Origin: Alphaproteobacteria bacterium UBA1301
GTDB lineage: Bacteria; Pseudomonadota; Alphaproteobacteria; Micropepsales; Micropepsaceae
DNA length: 64,000 nt
Direction of reading: 5' to 3'
NCBI GenBank assembly: GCA_002307725.1
Contig: DBUB01000004.1
Location: forward strand, 186,001 to 250,000
How positions within the stretch are numbered: the stretch's first letter is position 1; each line of letters starts with the position of its first letter. Below are positions 43,795 to 52,540 of the stretch, piece by piece. The translations under genes were made by a program, and so were the position numbers. Under the pieces are notes generated by a model. The model was given only the letters and a program-made list of their open reading frames with translations, was not told the DNA's origin and ran no database searches.

Positions 43795-45717
43795 TCAGTG
43801 CCCCGGCTGCGGCTCCGGTGCGATAATGCCGCCACGGGGCACGCCGGCTTGCGGCACGGAGGGACCAGGACCACGCTGCGGCTCGGGCTCCTCATAAGGC
43901 GTGCGGACCGGCGGAATGCCCTTGAGTAGTGCCGTGATTTCGTCACCCGACAGTGTCTCGTATTCGAGCAGACCATTGGCGATGATTTCGAGGTCTTTCT
44001 TCTTGTCGGTGAGAATACCACGGGCGGTGGCTTCGGCCGTTTCGATCATGGTACGCACTTCCTCATCGATCAGCCTGGCGGTCTCTTCCGACATGTTGAG
44101 CGACTGCGCCACCGAATGGCCGAGAAACACTTCCTGCTCGTTGCCACGATAGCGCACGCGGCCGAGCTTTTCGCTCATGCCCCATTCCATCACCATGGCG
44201 CGCGCCATGCGGGTCGCCTGCATGATGTCGCCGGAGGCGCCGTTGGTGACGTTTTCCTGACCGAACATCAGCACTTCGGCTTCGCGGCCGCCGAACATCG
44301 AGGCCAGACGCGAGACGCAGTACTGTTTGGTGTAGGAGTGCTTGTCTTCCGTCGGCAGGTTCATCGTCAAGCCAAGGGCGCGGCCGCGCGGAATGATCGT
44401 CACTTTGTGCAGCGGATCGTGCTGTGGCATGTGCATGCCGACCAGCGCGTGACCGGCTTCGTGATAGGCGGTGAGCTTCTTCTCCTGCTCGCTCATGGCC
44501 AGCGAACGGCGCTCGGCGCCCATCATCACCTTGTCTTTGGCATCTTCGAGCTCGCTCATCGCGACAACGCGCTTGCCGCGGCGAGCCGCCAGCAAAGCCG
44601 CCTCGTTGACGAGGTTGGCGAGATCGGCGCCGGAGAAGCCGGGCGTACCGCGCGCGATGGTGCGCGGATCGACATCGGGCGCCAGCGGAACCTTGCGCAT
44701 ATGCACGCGCAGAATTTTCTCGCGGCCGGCAAGATCCGGGTTGGGCACAGTGATTTCGCGGTCGAAGCGGCCGGGGCGCAGCAGCGCCGGATCGAGCACG
44801 TCGGGCCGGTTGGTAGCGGCGATCAGGATGACGCCTTCATTGGCTTCGAAGCCGTCCATCTCGACCAGGAGCTGATTCAGCGTCTGCTCACGCTCGTCGT
44901 TGCCGCCGCCGAGGCCGGCACCACGATGGCGGCCGACCGCGTCGATTTCGTCGATGAACACAATGCAGGGTGAATTCTTCTTGGCCTGTTCGAACATGTC
45001 GCGAACGCGGGATGCGCCAACGCCGACAAACATTTCGACAAAATCCGAACCCGAAATGGTGAAGAACGGCACATTGGCTTCACCGGCGATGGCGCGCGCC
45101 AGCAAGGTCTTGCCGGTGCCCGGCGGGCCGACGAGCAGAACGCCCTTCGGAATACGACCACCCAGGCGCTGGAATTTTTGCGGGTCTTTGAGGAAGTCGA
45201 CAATCTCTTTGAGGTCTTCCTTGGCCTCATCGACGCCCGCCACATCTTCAAAAGTGACGCGGCCCTGGCGTTCGGTGAGGAGCTTGGCTTTGCTTTTGCC
45301 GAACCCCATCGCCTTGCCGCCACCGCCCTGCATCTGGCGCAGGAAAAACACCCACACGCCGATCAACAGCAGCATCGGAAACCAGTTCACCAGCACACTA
45401 AGAAGCGTCGGCATGCCATCGTCGCGCTTGGCGATGGTGGCGTTGACGTCGGGATGGTCCTTCAGAAGATTCCACAGGTTCTGGTCCTGCGGCGGCACAT
45501 TGGTGGTGAATTGCGTGCCGTTACGCAGTTCGCCCTTCACCTCATCTTCCTGGATGGTGAGTTTCTGGACGTTACCCTTTTGAATTTCCTGGGTCAGGGC
45601 GGTGTAGCTGTACGTCGTGGCTTGCGCGCTCTTGTTCGACCCCTGGAACAGATTGAACAGGAGAACCAAGAGCAGCGCGATGAGGATCCACAGCGCCAGA
45701 TTGCGGAGGTTATTCAA
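43795..45717 (-). CDS. ftsH: ATP-dependent zinc metalloprotease FtsH
   Basis: This 640-residue membrane-anchored AAA+ protease has two N-terminal helices (about 5-24 and 103-124) around a periplasmic domain. The AAA domain has Walker A GPPGTGKTLLARAI, Walker B IVFIDEIDAVG and SRH RPGRFDREI. The zinc protease motif HEAGH has His419, Glu420 and His423. It degrades misfolded membrane proteins and regulators such as RpoH and LpxC. A possible heat-shock promoter lies upstream. Confidence 0.97.
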   Translation of the reverse strand: MNNLRNLALWILIALLLVLLFNLFQGSNKSAQATTYSYTALTQEIQKGNVQKLTIQEDEVKGELRNGTQFTTNVPPQDQNLWNLLKDHPDVNATIAKRDDGMPTLLSVLVNWFPMLLLIGVWVFFLRQMQGGGGKAMGFGKSKAKLLTERQGRVTFEDVAGVDEAKEDLKEIVDFLKDPQKFQRLGGRIPKGVLLVGPPGTGKTLLARAIAGEANVPFFTISGSDFVEMFVGVGASRVRDMFEQAKKNSPCIVFIDEIDAVGRHRGAGLGGGNDEREQTLNQLLVEMDGFEANEGVILIAATNRPDVLDPALLRPGRFDREITVPNPDLAGREKILRVHMRKVPLAPDVDPRTIARGTPGFSGADLANLVNEAALLAARRGKRVVAMSELEDAKDKVMMGAERRSLAMSEQEKKLTAYHEAGHALVGMHMPQHDPLHKVTIIPRGRALGLTMNLPTEDKHSYTKQYCVSRLASMFGGREAEVLMFGQENVTNGASGDIMQATRMARAMVMEWGMSEKLGRVRYRGNEQEVFLGHSVAQSLNMSEETARLIDEEVRTMIETAEATARGILTDKKKDLEIIANGLLEYETLSGDEITALLKGIPPVRTPYEEPEPQRGPGPSVPQAGVPRGGIIAPEPQPGH

Positions 45718-45768
45718 GGCGGTCCTTTCTCGGTGGCCCTTCGGCCTCAGCCAGACGAAAAACGTTAT

Positions 45769-45801
45769 CTTATAGATAGGAGGTTTTTTCGTCCTTGCCA
45801 G
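45769..45801 (-). promoter_or_regulatory. Possible heat-shock (RpoH-type) promoter of ftsH
   Basis: On the minus strand CTGGCA (45801-45796) is followed after 15 bases by CCTATCTATAAG (45780-45769). The second element fits the alphaproteobacterial RpoH -10 form CYTATNT; the first differs by one base from the CTTG core. It lies about 52 bases before the ftsH start, and ftsH is heat-shock controlled in relatives. Confidence 0.35.
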
Positions 45802-45857
45802 ATTTAGAAAAGGTAAGAAATTTAACCGACTAGAGCAAGATTATGCCGTCAAGCCGC

Positions 45858-46871
45858 TTAAAAACCTCTTTGCCCTGTGGCCGATTTGGGTGTGCGGCCT
45901 TTTTCCCTTTCGATCAAGAGGGTTCCGGGGCCGTAAAGGCGCGCCGCTTTGGGGGCTGGCGCGATGCGGCAACCATGCAAAGTCCGCCCGCCACCCAAGG
46001 CCCCCTCTGTGAGCGCTGTAAACAAGGCCGACAGCCGGTCGAACCGCGGCCGGTAGGGGTTAAGCGTCACCGCCATCAGGATTTTTGCCAATGCCCGCAA
46101 TCCCAGCTCCGCCGGGGCGCTGGCAAGGGCCTGGGGATCAAGCGCGAACCCACTCCGGCAAGGCTGGCAGGCCCGCGCCAGCACAGCCTGGGAAACGATT
46201 TCGAGCGCCTCACGCGCCCGGGCGAGATGGGCGGCGGTCTCCACCAGCCGGTCCGGGGTCAACCCGAGAGGGGCGAGTTGCGGCCACGCCTGCCGGACGC
46301 GCACCCGCGCAAAGCGGGCGTCGGCATTCATGGGGTCTTCGATCCACCTCTGCCCGCGCGCCACCAGGAATTCGCGCAATGCCCGCCGGTCGAAGCCTAG
46401 CAGGGGGCGGACCAGCCAGAGGGCGCCAAAGCCGGGTTCGGGGAACGGCGCCCTCGCCCGCATCCCGGCGAGGCCATCGACGCCACTGCCGCGCGCCAGG
46501 CGCAACAGGAGCGTCTCGGCCTGGTCGTCACGGGTATGGGCGACATAGACGGCCGTAAGCTTGTGCTTCTTGGCGAAGGCCCCGATCAGCCCGTAACGCA
46601 GCCGCCGCGCAGAGGCTTCGATATCGGCGGCTGGGGCTGAGGCCTTGGACGCCAGCACATGCGCGCTCAGACCAAGTTTCTTGGCCCAACGCACAACTTG
46701 GCGGGCTTCGCGAGCGGATTCGGGGCGCAGACCGTGATCGACGCTGACGACCACCGGCAACTTGCGGCGCTGCGCCTTGGCCCAGTCGCGCAACAGCAGC
46801 ATGAGCGCCAGCGAGTCCGAACCGCCCGATACCGCCACCGCAGCCGGCCACGGCGCCTCGCAGGCCGTCAT
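45858..46871 (-). CDS. tilS: tRNA(Ile)-lysidine synthetase
   Basis: This 337-residue N-type ATP pyrophosphatase modifies C34 of tRNA-Ile(CAU) to lysidine. The PP-loop AVSGGSDSLALMLLL lies near residues 11-25. HTRDDQAETLLLRLARGSG is the second diagnostic segment. The protein is shorter than E. coli TilS (about 430), as in many alphaproteobacteria, with a reduced C-terminal region. ATG 46871 is the only in-frame start codon before the cpoB stop, 28 bases upstream. Confidence 0.9.
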   Translation of the reverse strand: MTACEAPWPAAVAVSGGSDSLALMLLLRDWAKAQRRKLPVVVSVDHGLRPESAREARQVVRWAKKLGLSAHVLASKASAPAADIEASARRLRYGLIGAFAKKHKLTAVYVAHTRDDQAETLLLRLARGSGVDGLAGMRARAPFPEPGFGALWLVRPLLGFDRRALREFLVARGQRWIEDPMNADARFARVRVRQAWPQLAPLGLTPDRLVETAAHLARAREALEIVSQAVLARACQPCRSGFALDPQALASAPAELGLRALAKILMAVTLNPYRPRFDRLSALFTALTEGALGGGRTLHGCRIAPAPKAARLYGPGTLLIEREKGRTPKSATGQRGF

Positions 46872-46899
46872 CGCTCCGGCGAAGGCTGACGCTAGATCG

Positions 46900-47790
46900 T
46901 CAGTCTCTGGGGCACTTGGCCCGCGCCGAGGCCGCCTGACTGAGGATGTTGGCCGGAGCTTGCTTGTATTTGCCTTTGATCGCGCCAAGCGTAACGCAGC
47001 CTTTCTCTTTTTCACCCATGGCCAGGAGCGACTGACCGAGCTTAAGCATGCTCTCAGCGCCCTGTGGGTTCGAGGGATGTTTCTTGATCTGCTCGGCGAA
47101 GGCCACGGCCGCCGCCGCATAATCCTTCTGCACGAAGGCGATGTTGCCGACCCAATAGATCGCCTGCGGCGCCAGCGGATCCTTCGGATTGGCGTCGGCA
47201 AAGGCGCGGAACGCAGCGCGCGCTTCGTCGTAGCGGGCGCGAGCGAGGAGATTCATCGCCTCGTCGTATTGGCCTTTCGTGGCTGACTGCGCTGTGGACC
47301 CCGCGGTCTGACCAGCCGGAAGAGTCCCGAGCGTGCCGCCGCCGGCCGAGCCCGGTTTAACGCCGCTAGGCGCCGCGAGTGCAGCGACCGCCTGATTGGG
47401 ATCGCATGGCAAGCTGTTGCCGGAATTGTTAGGTGCCGTACCCGCTCCCAACTGCTGAGCGGCAAGCGTGCACAGCTTGTAGTCAAAATCCTTCTGCTGG
47501 CGATCGATACGCTGCGCAAGTTCTTGGATCTGGTGTGCCAGCGTCTCGTTCTGACCAGTGGACTGGCGTAGCGCCTGTTCGAGATCGCTGATGCGTTGCC
47601 GCACATCCGCGATGCCGGCATCCTGATCGTTCTCGCGCTGCTCGGCCTTGAGACGCGCCGCCTTTTCCTCGTCGCTCTCGCCGAACAGGCCTCTGACTTC
47701 GACCGGGTGCAGATAGCCCAAGCTCGCCGCCCCCGCCGGACACAGAACCATCATCATTGCCGCGGCCGCGGCGCCCACTCGCCAGTTCAT
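46900..47790 (-). CDS. cpoB: Tol-Pal system protein CpoB (YbgF)
   Basis: This 296-residue periplasmic protein begins with a signal peptide (MNWRVGAAAAAMMMVLCPAG, ending near AAS). A coiled coil (about 60-110, ADVRQRISDLEQALRQSTGQ) is followed by a Pro/Gly-rich linker and C-terminal TPRs (about 165-290, ARYDEARAAFRAFADANPKD). CpoB coordinates outer-membrane constriction with peptidoglycan synthesis at division. The ATG at 47790 has GGAG upstream; an in-frame start 8 codons earlier is less likely. Confidence 0.9.
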   Translation of the reverse strand: MNWRVGAAAAAMMMVLCPAGAASLGYLHPVEVRGLFGESDEEKAARLKAEQRENDQDAGIADVRQRISDLEQALRQSTGQNETLAHQIQELAQRIDRQQKDFDYKLCTLAAQQLGAGTAPNNSGNSLPCDPNQAVAALAAPSGVKPGSAGGGTLGTLPAGQTAGSTAQSATKGQYDEAMNLLARARYDEARAAFRAFADANPKDPLAPQAIYWVGNIAFVQKDYAAAAVAFAEQIKKHPSNPQGAESMLKLGQSLLAMGEKEKGCVTLGAIKGKYKQAPANILSQAASARAKCPRD

Positions 47791-47815
47791 AACTATCACT
47801 CCGGGTCGGCGCATC

Positions 47816-47870
47816 TTAGAGCGTCTTCAAGAAAAGTGTGCAGCGGTTTTCCGTTCAAAAACACTCTAGA
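47816..47870. repeat. GAGCG-family intergenic repeat between pal and cpoB
   Basis: The element begins TTAGAGCGTCTTCAAGAAAA and ends CACTCTAGA, with AGAAAAGTG and CGGTTTTCC inside. These are the same words in the same order as in the copies at 11954 and 57771. The ends can pair (TAGAG with CTCTA). Confidence 0.65.
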
Positions 47871-47924
47871 GGAAAATGCGCGCGGGAAAAATTACGCCCC
47901 CGACATTTTTGAACCAAACCAGGG

Positions 47925-47958
47925 CCAAAAAACAAAGGGGCGCCGAAGCCGGCGCCCC
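47925..47958 (-). terminator. Rho-independent terminator after pal
   Basis: On the minus strand GGGGCGCCG and CGGCGCCCC form a 9-bp stem with a 4-base loop, followed by TTTGTTTTTT. It starts 27 bases after the pal stop. It should end most transcripts from the tol genes before cpoB, which then needs its own promoter or read-through. Confidence 0.88.
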
Positions 47959-47984
47959 CTCATATCAAGCGCTCGCAAGCAAGC

Positions 47985-48497
47985 TTACGAGTTCGCGCCG
48001 GAAGCGATGATCGTCACGCCGCGGCGGTTCTGCGCCCAGCAGGCTTCGGTCGATTCCGCACAGATCGGACGTTCCTTGCCGTAGGACACCGTGTCGACGC
48101 GCGCGGCGGAGACGCCGAGGCTGACGAGGTATTCCTTCACGGCGTTGGCGCGCTTGGCACCGAGCGCGATGTTGTATTCGCGAGTGCCGCGTTCGTCGGC
48201 ATGACCTTCAACAGTCACCTTGATGTTCGGGTACTTGGCAAGCCAAGCGGACTGACGCTGCAACGTCGCCTTGTCCTGATCCAAAACCGTGTACAGGTTA
48301 TATTCAAAGTGGACGGTATCACCGACGTTGACCTTAAGATCTTCGGCGCTGCCGGGCGCGATCGACGGGGCCGGCGGCGGAGCCGGCTGGGCAACCGGAG
48401 CAGCCGGCGGCGGAGCCGGCGGCGGCTTCGTCGCGCAACCAGCGACAAACAGCGAGAAAGCGACGACGGCCAACGGGCCGACAGCAAAGTTCTTCAT
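47985..48497 (-). CDS. pal: Peptidoglycan-associated lipoprotein Pal
   Basis: This 170-residue outer-membrane lipoprotein has a type II signal peptide with lipobox VAGC (Cys21) and a Pro/Ala-rich linker (about 24-48). The OmpA-like domain has the peptidoglycan-binding segment VEGHADERGTREYNIALGAK. It anchors the outer membrane to the cell wall and binds TolB. Length and domain are typical; it is expressed with tolB, 116 bases upstream. Confidence 0.96.
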   Translation of the reverse strand: MKNFAVGPLAVVAFSLFVAGCATKPPPAPPPAAPVAQPAPPPAPSIAPGSAEDLKVNVGDTVHFEYNLYTVLDQDKATLQRQSAWLAKYPNIKVTVEGHADERGTREYNIALGAKRANAVKEYLVSLGVSAARVDTVSYGKERPICAESTEACWAQNRRGVTIIASGANS

Positions 48498-48613
48498 GGT
48501 TATCCCAACTCCTCAAGCACAAGCGCGTGGCGCCTTTCGAGAACTCCGCGCTCAGATTCTTTTTCGCACCTACCCAATACGCCCTCAGTCAGCGGATTGT
48601 AAGGAGAATACAC

Positions 48614-49930
48614 CTACTGGATCAAGGGCGACCATGCCGGATCGGAAGCATCGCCCGGTGTCGAAACGCGCCTTTGATTGCGACCTGTGACATCAATAGA
48701 CCATATCTGCGAGCCACGACCGCCCTGAATCGTGCGGGTGAACATTAAAACCCGTCCATTTGGCGCCCAGGTAGGACCTTCGTCCTGCCAGCCGTTGGAC
48801 AGAATACGTTCGCCGCTACCATCGGGATGCATCACGCCGATACGGAACTGTGCGCTCGTCACATTGGTAAACGCGATCAAATCCCCGCGAGGTGACCACA
48901 CTGGCGTGCCGTGGTGCCCCTCGCCAAAGCTGATGCGGTGCGGATTAGAGCCGTCGGCGTTCATGATGTAGATTTGCTGACTGCCGCCACGGTCGGATTC
49001 AAACACGATATGCTTGCCGTCGGGTGAGAACGACGGGGCTGTGTCGACCGCCGGATCATAGGTCAGCCGCTTGGTCTGCCGTGTGCGCAAATCCATGACG
49101 TAAATGTCGGAATTTCCACCCATTTCGAGCGTCATGGCGACCAGATTGCCGTCCGGCGAGAAGCGCGGCGAGAACGTCATATTGGGGAAATCGCCGAGCT
49201 TTTCCTGGCGGCCGGTTTCGAGATCGAACAGATACACGCGCGGCTTGCCCGTCGTGTACGACATGTAGGCGATCATTTGCGCCGACGGGTTGAAACGCGG
49301 CGTCAATACCAGATAACCGTTGGTGAGGAAACTCGGATTGGCGCCGTCTTCGTCCATGATGGCGAGCCGCTTCTGGCGGTGCAGCGACGAGCCCGATTCC
49401 GAAATGAAAACGATGCGCGTGTCGAAATAGCCCTTTTCACCCGTAATACGCTGGTAAATCGCATCCGAGATCATGTGGGCGACGCGCCGCCAAGTCGCAG
49501 GCTGGGTGGTAAACTGAAGCCCCAGCATCTGACTTTCGCCGTAGACGTCCCACAGCCGAAAATCGACCCTGAGGCGTCCGTCTGGCTGCATCGCCGCCTG
49601 GCCGGTGACGAGGCCTTGGGCGTTGATCACCCGCCAATTCTGAAAGTTCGGCGCCACGTTGATGTTGCTGATCTGCTCGATGTAGCTCTTGGGATCGAGC
49701 GCCTTGAAAAGACCCGAGCGGTCGAGATCGGCGCGCACCACCTTGGCGATGTTCTGGATTGCGGCGGCAGCGGCGGGATTGGCGCTCGCTGGCGTCACGG
49801 AAACGAAATCAGGAATGGCGATCGGCAGGGGCTGGATATTGCCCTGGTTGACGTCGACTTGCAGCGGGGCCGCGAAGGCAGGCGGGACAACCGTCAGCAG
49901 CACCGCAGCGACTACACCCAAGATTTTCAT
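48614..49930 (-). CDS. tolB: Tol-Pal system beta-propeller protein TolB
   Basis: This 438-residue periplasmic protein begins with a signal peptide (MKILGVVAAVLLTVVPPAFA). An N-terminal alpha/beta domain (about 25-165) precedes a six-bladed propeller with repeated SPDG units (FSPRFSPDGNLVAMTLEMGG, SFSPDGKHIVFESDRGGSQQ, WSPRGDLIAFT). GGAGAC precedes the ATG. It links Pal to TolA in the inner membrane. Confidence 0.96.
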   Translation of the reverse strand: MKILGVVAAVLLTVVPPAFAAPLQVDVNQGNIQPLPIAIPDFVSVTPASANPAAAAAIQNIAKVVRADLDRSGLFKALDPKSYIEQISNINVAPNFQNWRVINAQGLVTGQAAMQPDGRLRVDFRLWDVYGESQMLGLQFTTQPATWRRVAHMISDAIYQRITGEKGYFDTRIVFISESGSSLHRQKRLAIMDEDGANPSFLTNGYLVLTPRFNPSAQMIAYMSYTTGKPRVYLFDLETGRQEKLGDFPNMTFSPRFSPDGNLVAMTLEMGGNSDIYVMDLRTRQTKRLTYDPAVDTAPSFSPDGKHIVFESDRGGSQQIYIMNADGSNPHRISFGEGHHGTPVWSPRGDLIAFTNVTSAQFRIGVMHPDGSGERILSNGWQDEGPTWAPNGRVLMFTRTIQGGRGSQIWSIDVTGRNQRRVSTPGDASDPAWSPLIQ

Positions 49931-49949
49931 TCGCCGTCTCCTTGCGCGT

Positions 49950-50693
49950 TCACGGACCGACCACATCACGCGGATTGAAATTGAAGCTGAAATGCCGCCA
50001 TTCGGCATAGCGATTGGCCGGCAGCTTGTAGGGCTGGCACGCCTTGATGGCGCGAAGGGCTGCCTGGTTCGCCGCATCACGGGGTGTGTTGAACGGTGCG
50101 CCTGCCGACAGCAGTTTCGGCTCCCCGGTGACGTTGCCGCCACGGTCCAAATAGATGTCGTATGTGACAATCAACCCAGCGGCGTTGATCGCCCCGGTTG
50201 GCGGGCTCCAGCAGCGATAGATCTGGCTGGCCAGTACCGTCTGCAGATCGGCCGTCATCGCGGTACCAGCGCCGACGCCCTGCACGGTGCGCGCCGCAAC
50301 TTGCGCATTGGCGGGTTTCTTCTTGGCGAGCAGCTTTTCGATGTCGTTGATGTCGAATTTCTCGGCGTCGGTCTTCTTTTCGGGCTTCGGTTTGACGTCA
50401 GGCTTGACGTCGGGTGCAACGTCGAATTTGGGCGGGGTGACGTCGGGCGCCGGTGTCGGCTCCTGTTCCTGGACATCGGGTGGGGTGATGTCCGGCTTCA
50501 CCGTCGGCTTGACATTGTTCTCATCGCCGACGGTGACGAGATCGACCGGCACCATCACGGCCGTCTCCGACGGCATATCAAGCTTTTTCGAAAACGACAC
50601 GAAAAGGGCGACGACCAGCCCGAGATGGAGCACGATCGAGAACAATATCCCCAGGCGTGGCGCCGCCCGTTCCGCTGTCGCCCTATTTTTCAT
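49950..50693 (-). CDS. tolA: TolA-like cell envelope protein
   Basis: This 247-residue protein has one N-terminal membrane helix (about 14-33, GILFSIVLHLGLVVALFVSF). A Pro/Lys/Asp-rich stretch (about 60-115) is followed by a C-terminal TolA/TonB-like domain with conserved Cys and Pro (YRCWSPPTG, KACQPYKLP). It spans the periplasm to transmit energy from TolQR. It is much shorter than E. coli TolA (421), as its middle segment is Pro-rich, not a long helix. Its start overlaps the tolR stop by 11 bases. Confidence 0.9.
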   Translation of the reverse strand: MKNRATAERAAPRLGILFSIVLHLGLVVALFVSFSKKLDMPSETAVMVPVDLVTVGDENNVKPTVKPDITPPDVQEQEPTPAPDVTPPKFDVAPDVKPDVKPKPEKKTDAEKFDINDIEKLLAKKKPANAQVAARTVQGVGAGTAMTADLQTVLASQIYRCWSPPTGAINAAGLIVTYDIYLDRGGNVTGEPKLLSAGAPFNTPRDAANQAALRAIKACQPYKLPANRYAEWRHFSFNFNPRDVVGP

Positions 50694-51135
50694 TCGGTTT
50701 CTGTACAGGCGGAGGTCCGGTCACCAGGCCGACTTTGGTGAACCCCGCCGCATTGAGGATGCCCATCACTTCGATCACCCGGCCGTAAGCAACCGCGGCG
50801 TCGCCGCGCACGTAAATGCGCTCGTCATTGCCGTTTTCAGCGATAGCCTTGAGGCGGGCAACGAGGTCGTCGGCCGCCACCGGCGTGTTCATCAGGTAGA
50901 TGCGGCCGTCCTTCTTGACCGTGATTGACAAGGGCTCGCGGTTTTCGCTCATGGGTTTGGCGTTGGACTTGGGCAAATCCACCGGAATGCCCGGACTAAG
51001 CAGCGGTGCGGTCACCATGAAGATGATCAAGAGCACCAGCATCACGTCGACAAACGGCGTAACGTTGATCTCGGCGAGCGGACGGCGCTTGCCGCCACGG
51101 CGGCCTCCACCTGACGATGACACGGCGGCGCCCAT
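50683..51135 (-). CDS. tolR: Tol-Pal system protein TolR
   Basis: This 150-residue ExbD/TolR protein has a Gly/Arg-rich cytosolic N-terminus and a single helix containing the critical aspartate (INVTPFVDVMLVLLIIFMVT). A periplasmic domain follows (VKKDGRIYLMNTPVAADDLV). TolQR form the proton-driven motor. The ATG lies 1 base after the tolQ stop. Confidence 0.95.
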   Translation of the reverse strand: MGAAVSSSGGGRRGGKRRPLAEINVTPFVDVMLVLLIIFMVTAPLLSPGIPVDLPKSNAKPMSENREPLSITVKKDGRIYLMNTPVAADDLVARLKAIAENGNDERIYVRGDAAVAYGRVIEVMGILNAAGFTKVGLVTGPPPVQKPNEK

Positions 51136-51136
51136 C

Positions 51137-52009
51137 TCAGCGCGCCTTCTCGTCGAGTTGACGCGACAGGATCGCCGACAATTCGTCGGAGAAGGCGTAG
51201 AGCCGGTTGACGTAGCGCCCGATCTCGCCGACGTAGCGGTTGTAGAAAATCGCGGCCGGAATGGCGGCGAGCAGGCCCATCGCGGTGGCGAACAAGGCCT
51301 CCGCAATGCCCGGCGCCACCACGGCGAGCGAAGTGTTGTGCTGGCCGGCAATCGCGGTGAACGAATTCATAATGCCCCAAACGGTGCCGAATAGGCCAAC
51401 GAACGGCGACGTGGACGCGACCGTGGCCAGGAAGCTGATCGACTTTTCGACTGCGTCGGTCTCGCGCGAAATAGTCACGCTCATCGCCTTCTCGACGCGA
51501 TCCTTGGTGCCGGCAAGAACCGCCTCGCTCGGCGCACCATGCTCGAAAGCCCGGCGCCATTCACGCACGCCTGCCACGAAGGTCGCCGACAGCGGATGAT
51601 CGTTGTTGGCGGAGAATTGCTGGAACAACTCATCGAGCGGTTTGCCCGACCAGAAGATCTTCTCGAAGCGGGTGGCTTTGCGTTCAAGCGAAGACATCGC
51701 CAGCCCCTTGTTGATAATGATCACCCACGACCAGAAACTCGCCAGAACCAGCACGATGAAGACGCCCTTCACCAGCGGATCCGCACGGATGAACATGTCG
51801 ATGATCGAAATGCCGCGCGCATTCGGTGCAACGGTCGAGCTCGACACGTCGACGCTCTGAGTCGGTGCCGCGAGCGGTGCGCTCTCCGCCGCTTCGCCGG
51901 TGGGCGCAGCCCTGGGCGCGTCTTGCGCCATCACGGCCGAAAATGGTGCTGCGACGCCAACCGCCAGGACCACCACCAATGCGGACAGCAAACCCCTCAA
52001 ACTTTTCAT
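51137..52009 (-). CDS. tolQ: Tol-Pal system protein TolQ with N-terminal extension
   Basis: This 290-residue MotA/TolQ/ExbB-family proton-channel protein has three helices: IKGVF-type helix near 85-110 (VFIVLVLASFWSWVIIINKG) and two after residue 190 (LATVASTSPFVGLFGTVWGI, FATAMGLLAAIPAAIFYNRY). Most TolQ proteins are about 230-240 residues. Here some 60 residues are added in front: a signal-like hydrophobic stretch (RGLLSALVVVLAVGVAAPFS) and an Ala/Pro/Ser-rich segment, a layout more familiar from some ExbB proteins. Context and the remaining sequence support TolQ. Confidence 0.9.
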   Translation of the reverse strand: MKSLRGLLSALVVVLAVGVAAPFSAVMAQDAPRAAPTGEAAESAPLAAPTQSVDVSSSTVAPNARGISIIDMFIRADPLVKGVFIVLVLASFWSWVIIINKGLAMSSLERKATRFEKIFWSGKPLDELFQQFSANNDHPLSATFVAGVREWRRAFEHGAPSEAVLAGTKDRVEKAMSVTISRETDAVEKSISFLATVASTSPFVGLFGTVWGIMNSFTAIAGQHNTSLAVVAPGIAEALFATAMGLLAAIPAAIFYNRYVGEIGRYVNRLYAFSDELSAILSRQLDEKAR

Positions 52010-52102
52010 GGAACGCGTTCCTCTGGGCTCCCCCGGGCTGATTATGCCGGGTGCAGCGGCAAAATGCTCAGCAAAATTGCGGCAGTCCTTACGACATTAT
52101 CG

Positions 52103-52540
52103 TTAAGTCACTGTTTCAGAAAGGAAAGGCAGAATTTTGTCACGAATCTCCGGCGGAATGCGTTTGGGCCTTCCTGACAAAGAAATAATGCAGGCCTGAA
52201 CCTGCCCTTTGGTGAGCTGTTCGTCGCCGCGCCAGATCGCCTGATCGGCCCCCATCCGCGCACCCGACAACGCCACAACTGTTGTGCGCACCTCGACGAG
52301 ATCGTCAAATTTGGCTGGCCGGATGTACTCGACCTCGACTTTACGCAGCGCCCAAGCGGTGGGTTCGGCGTCATCAAGATAGGCCGCCTTCAAACCGATC
52401 ACCCGGAAGAACTCGGTGCGGGCGCGCTCCATGTAGCGCAAGTAATTCGCATGATAGACGATGCCGGAAAGGTCGGTATCTTCGTAATAAATCCGCACCG
52501 GCCAGATAAAGATTTTGCCTTCAACACGCGATTCAAACAT
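52103..52540 (-). CDS. ybgC: Tol-Pal-associated acyl-CoA thioesterase YbgC
   Basis: This 145-residue hot-dog thioesterase of the 4-hydroxybenzoyl-CoA type has the catalytic segment YYEDTDLSGIVYHANYLRYM with its Asp. The start is ATG 52540, overlapping the end of ruvB by 8 bases, with GAGG seven bases upstream; an in-frame ATG 6 bases earlier is possible. It is followed by tolQ 93 bases on. Confidence 0.92.
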   Translation of the reverse strand: MFESRVEGKIFIWPVRIYYEDTDLSGIVYHANYLRYMERARTEFFRVIGLKAAYLDDAEPTAWALRKVEVEYIRPAKFDDLVEVRTTVVALSGARMGADQAIWRGDEQLTKGQVQACIISLSGRPKRIPPEIRDKILPFLSETVT

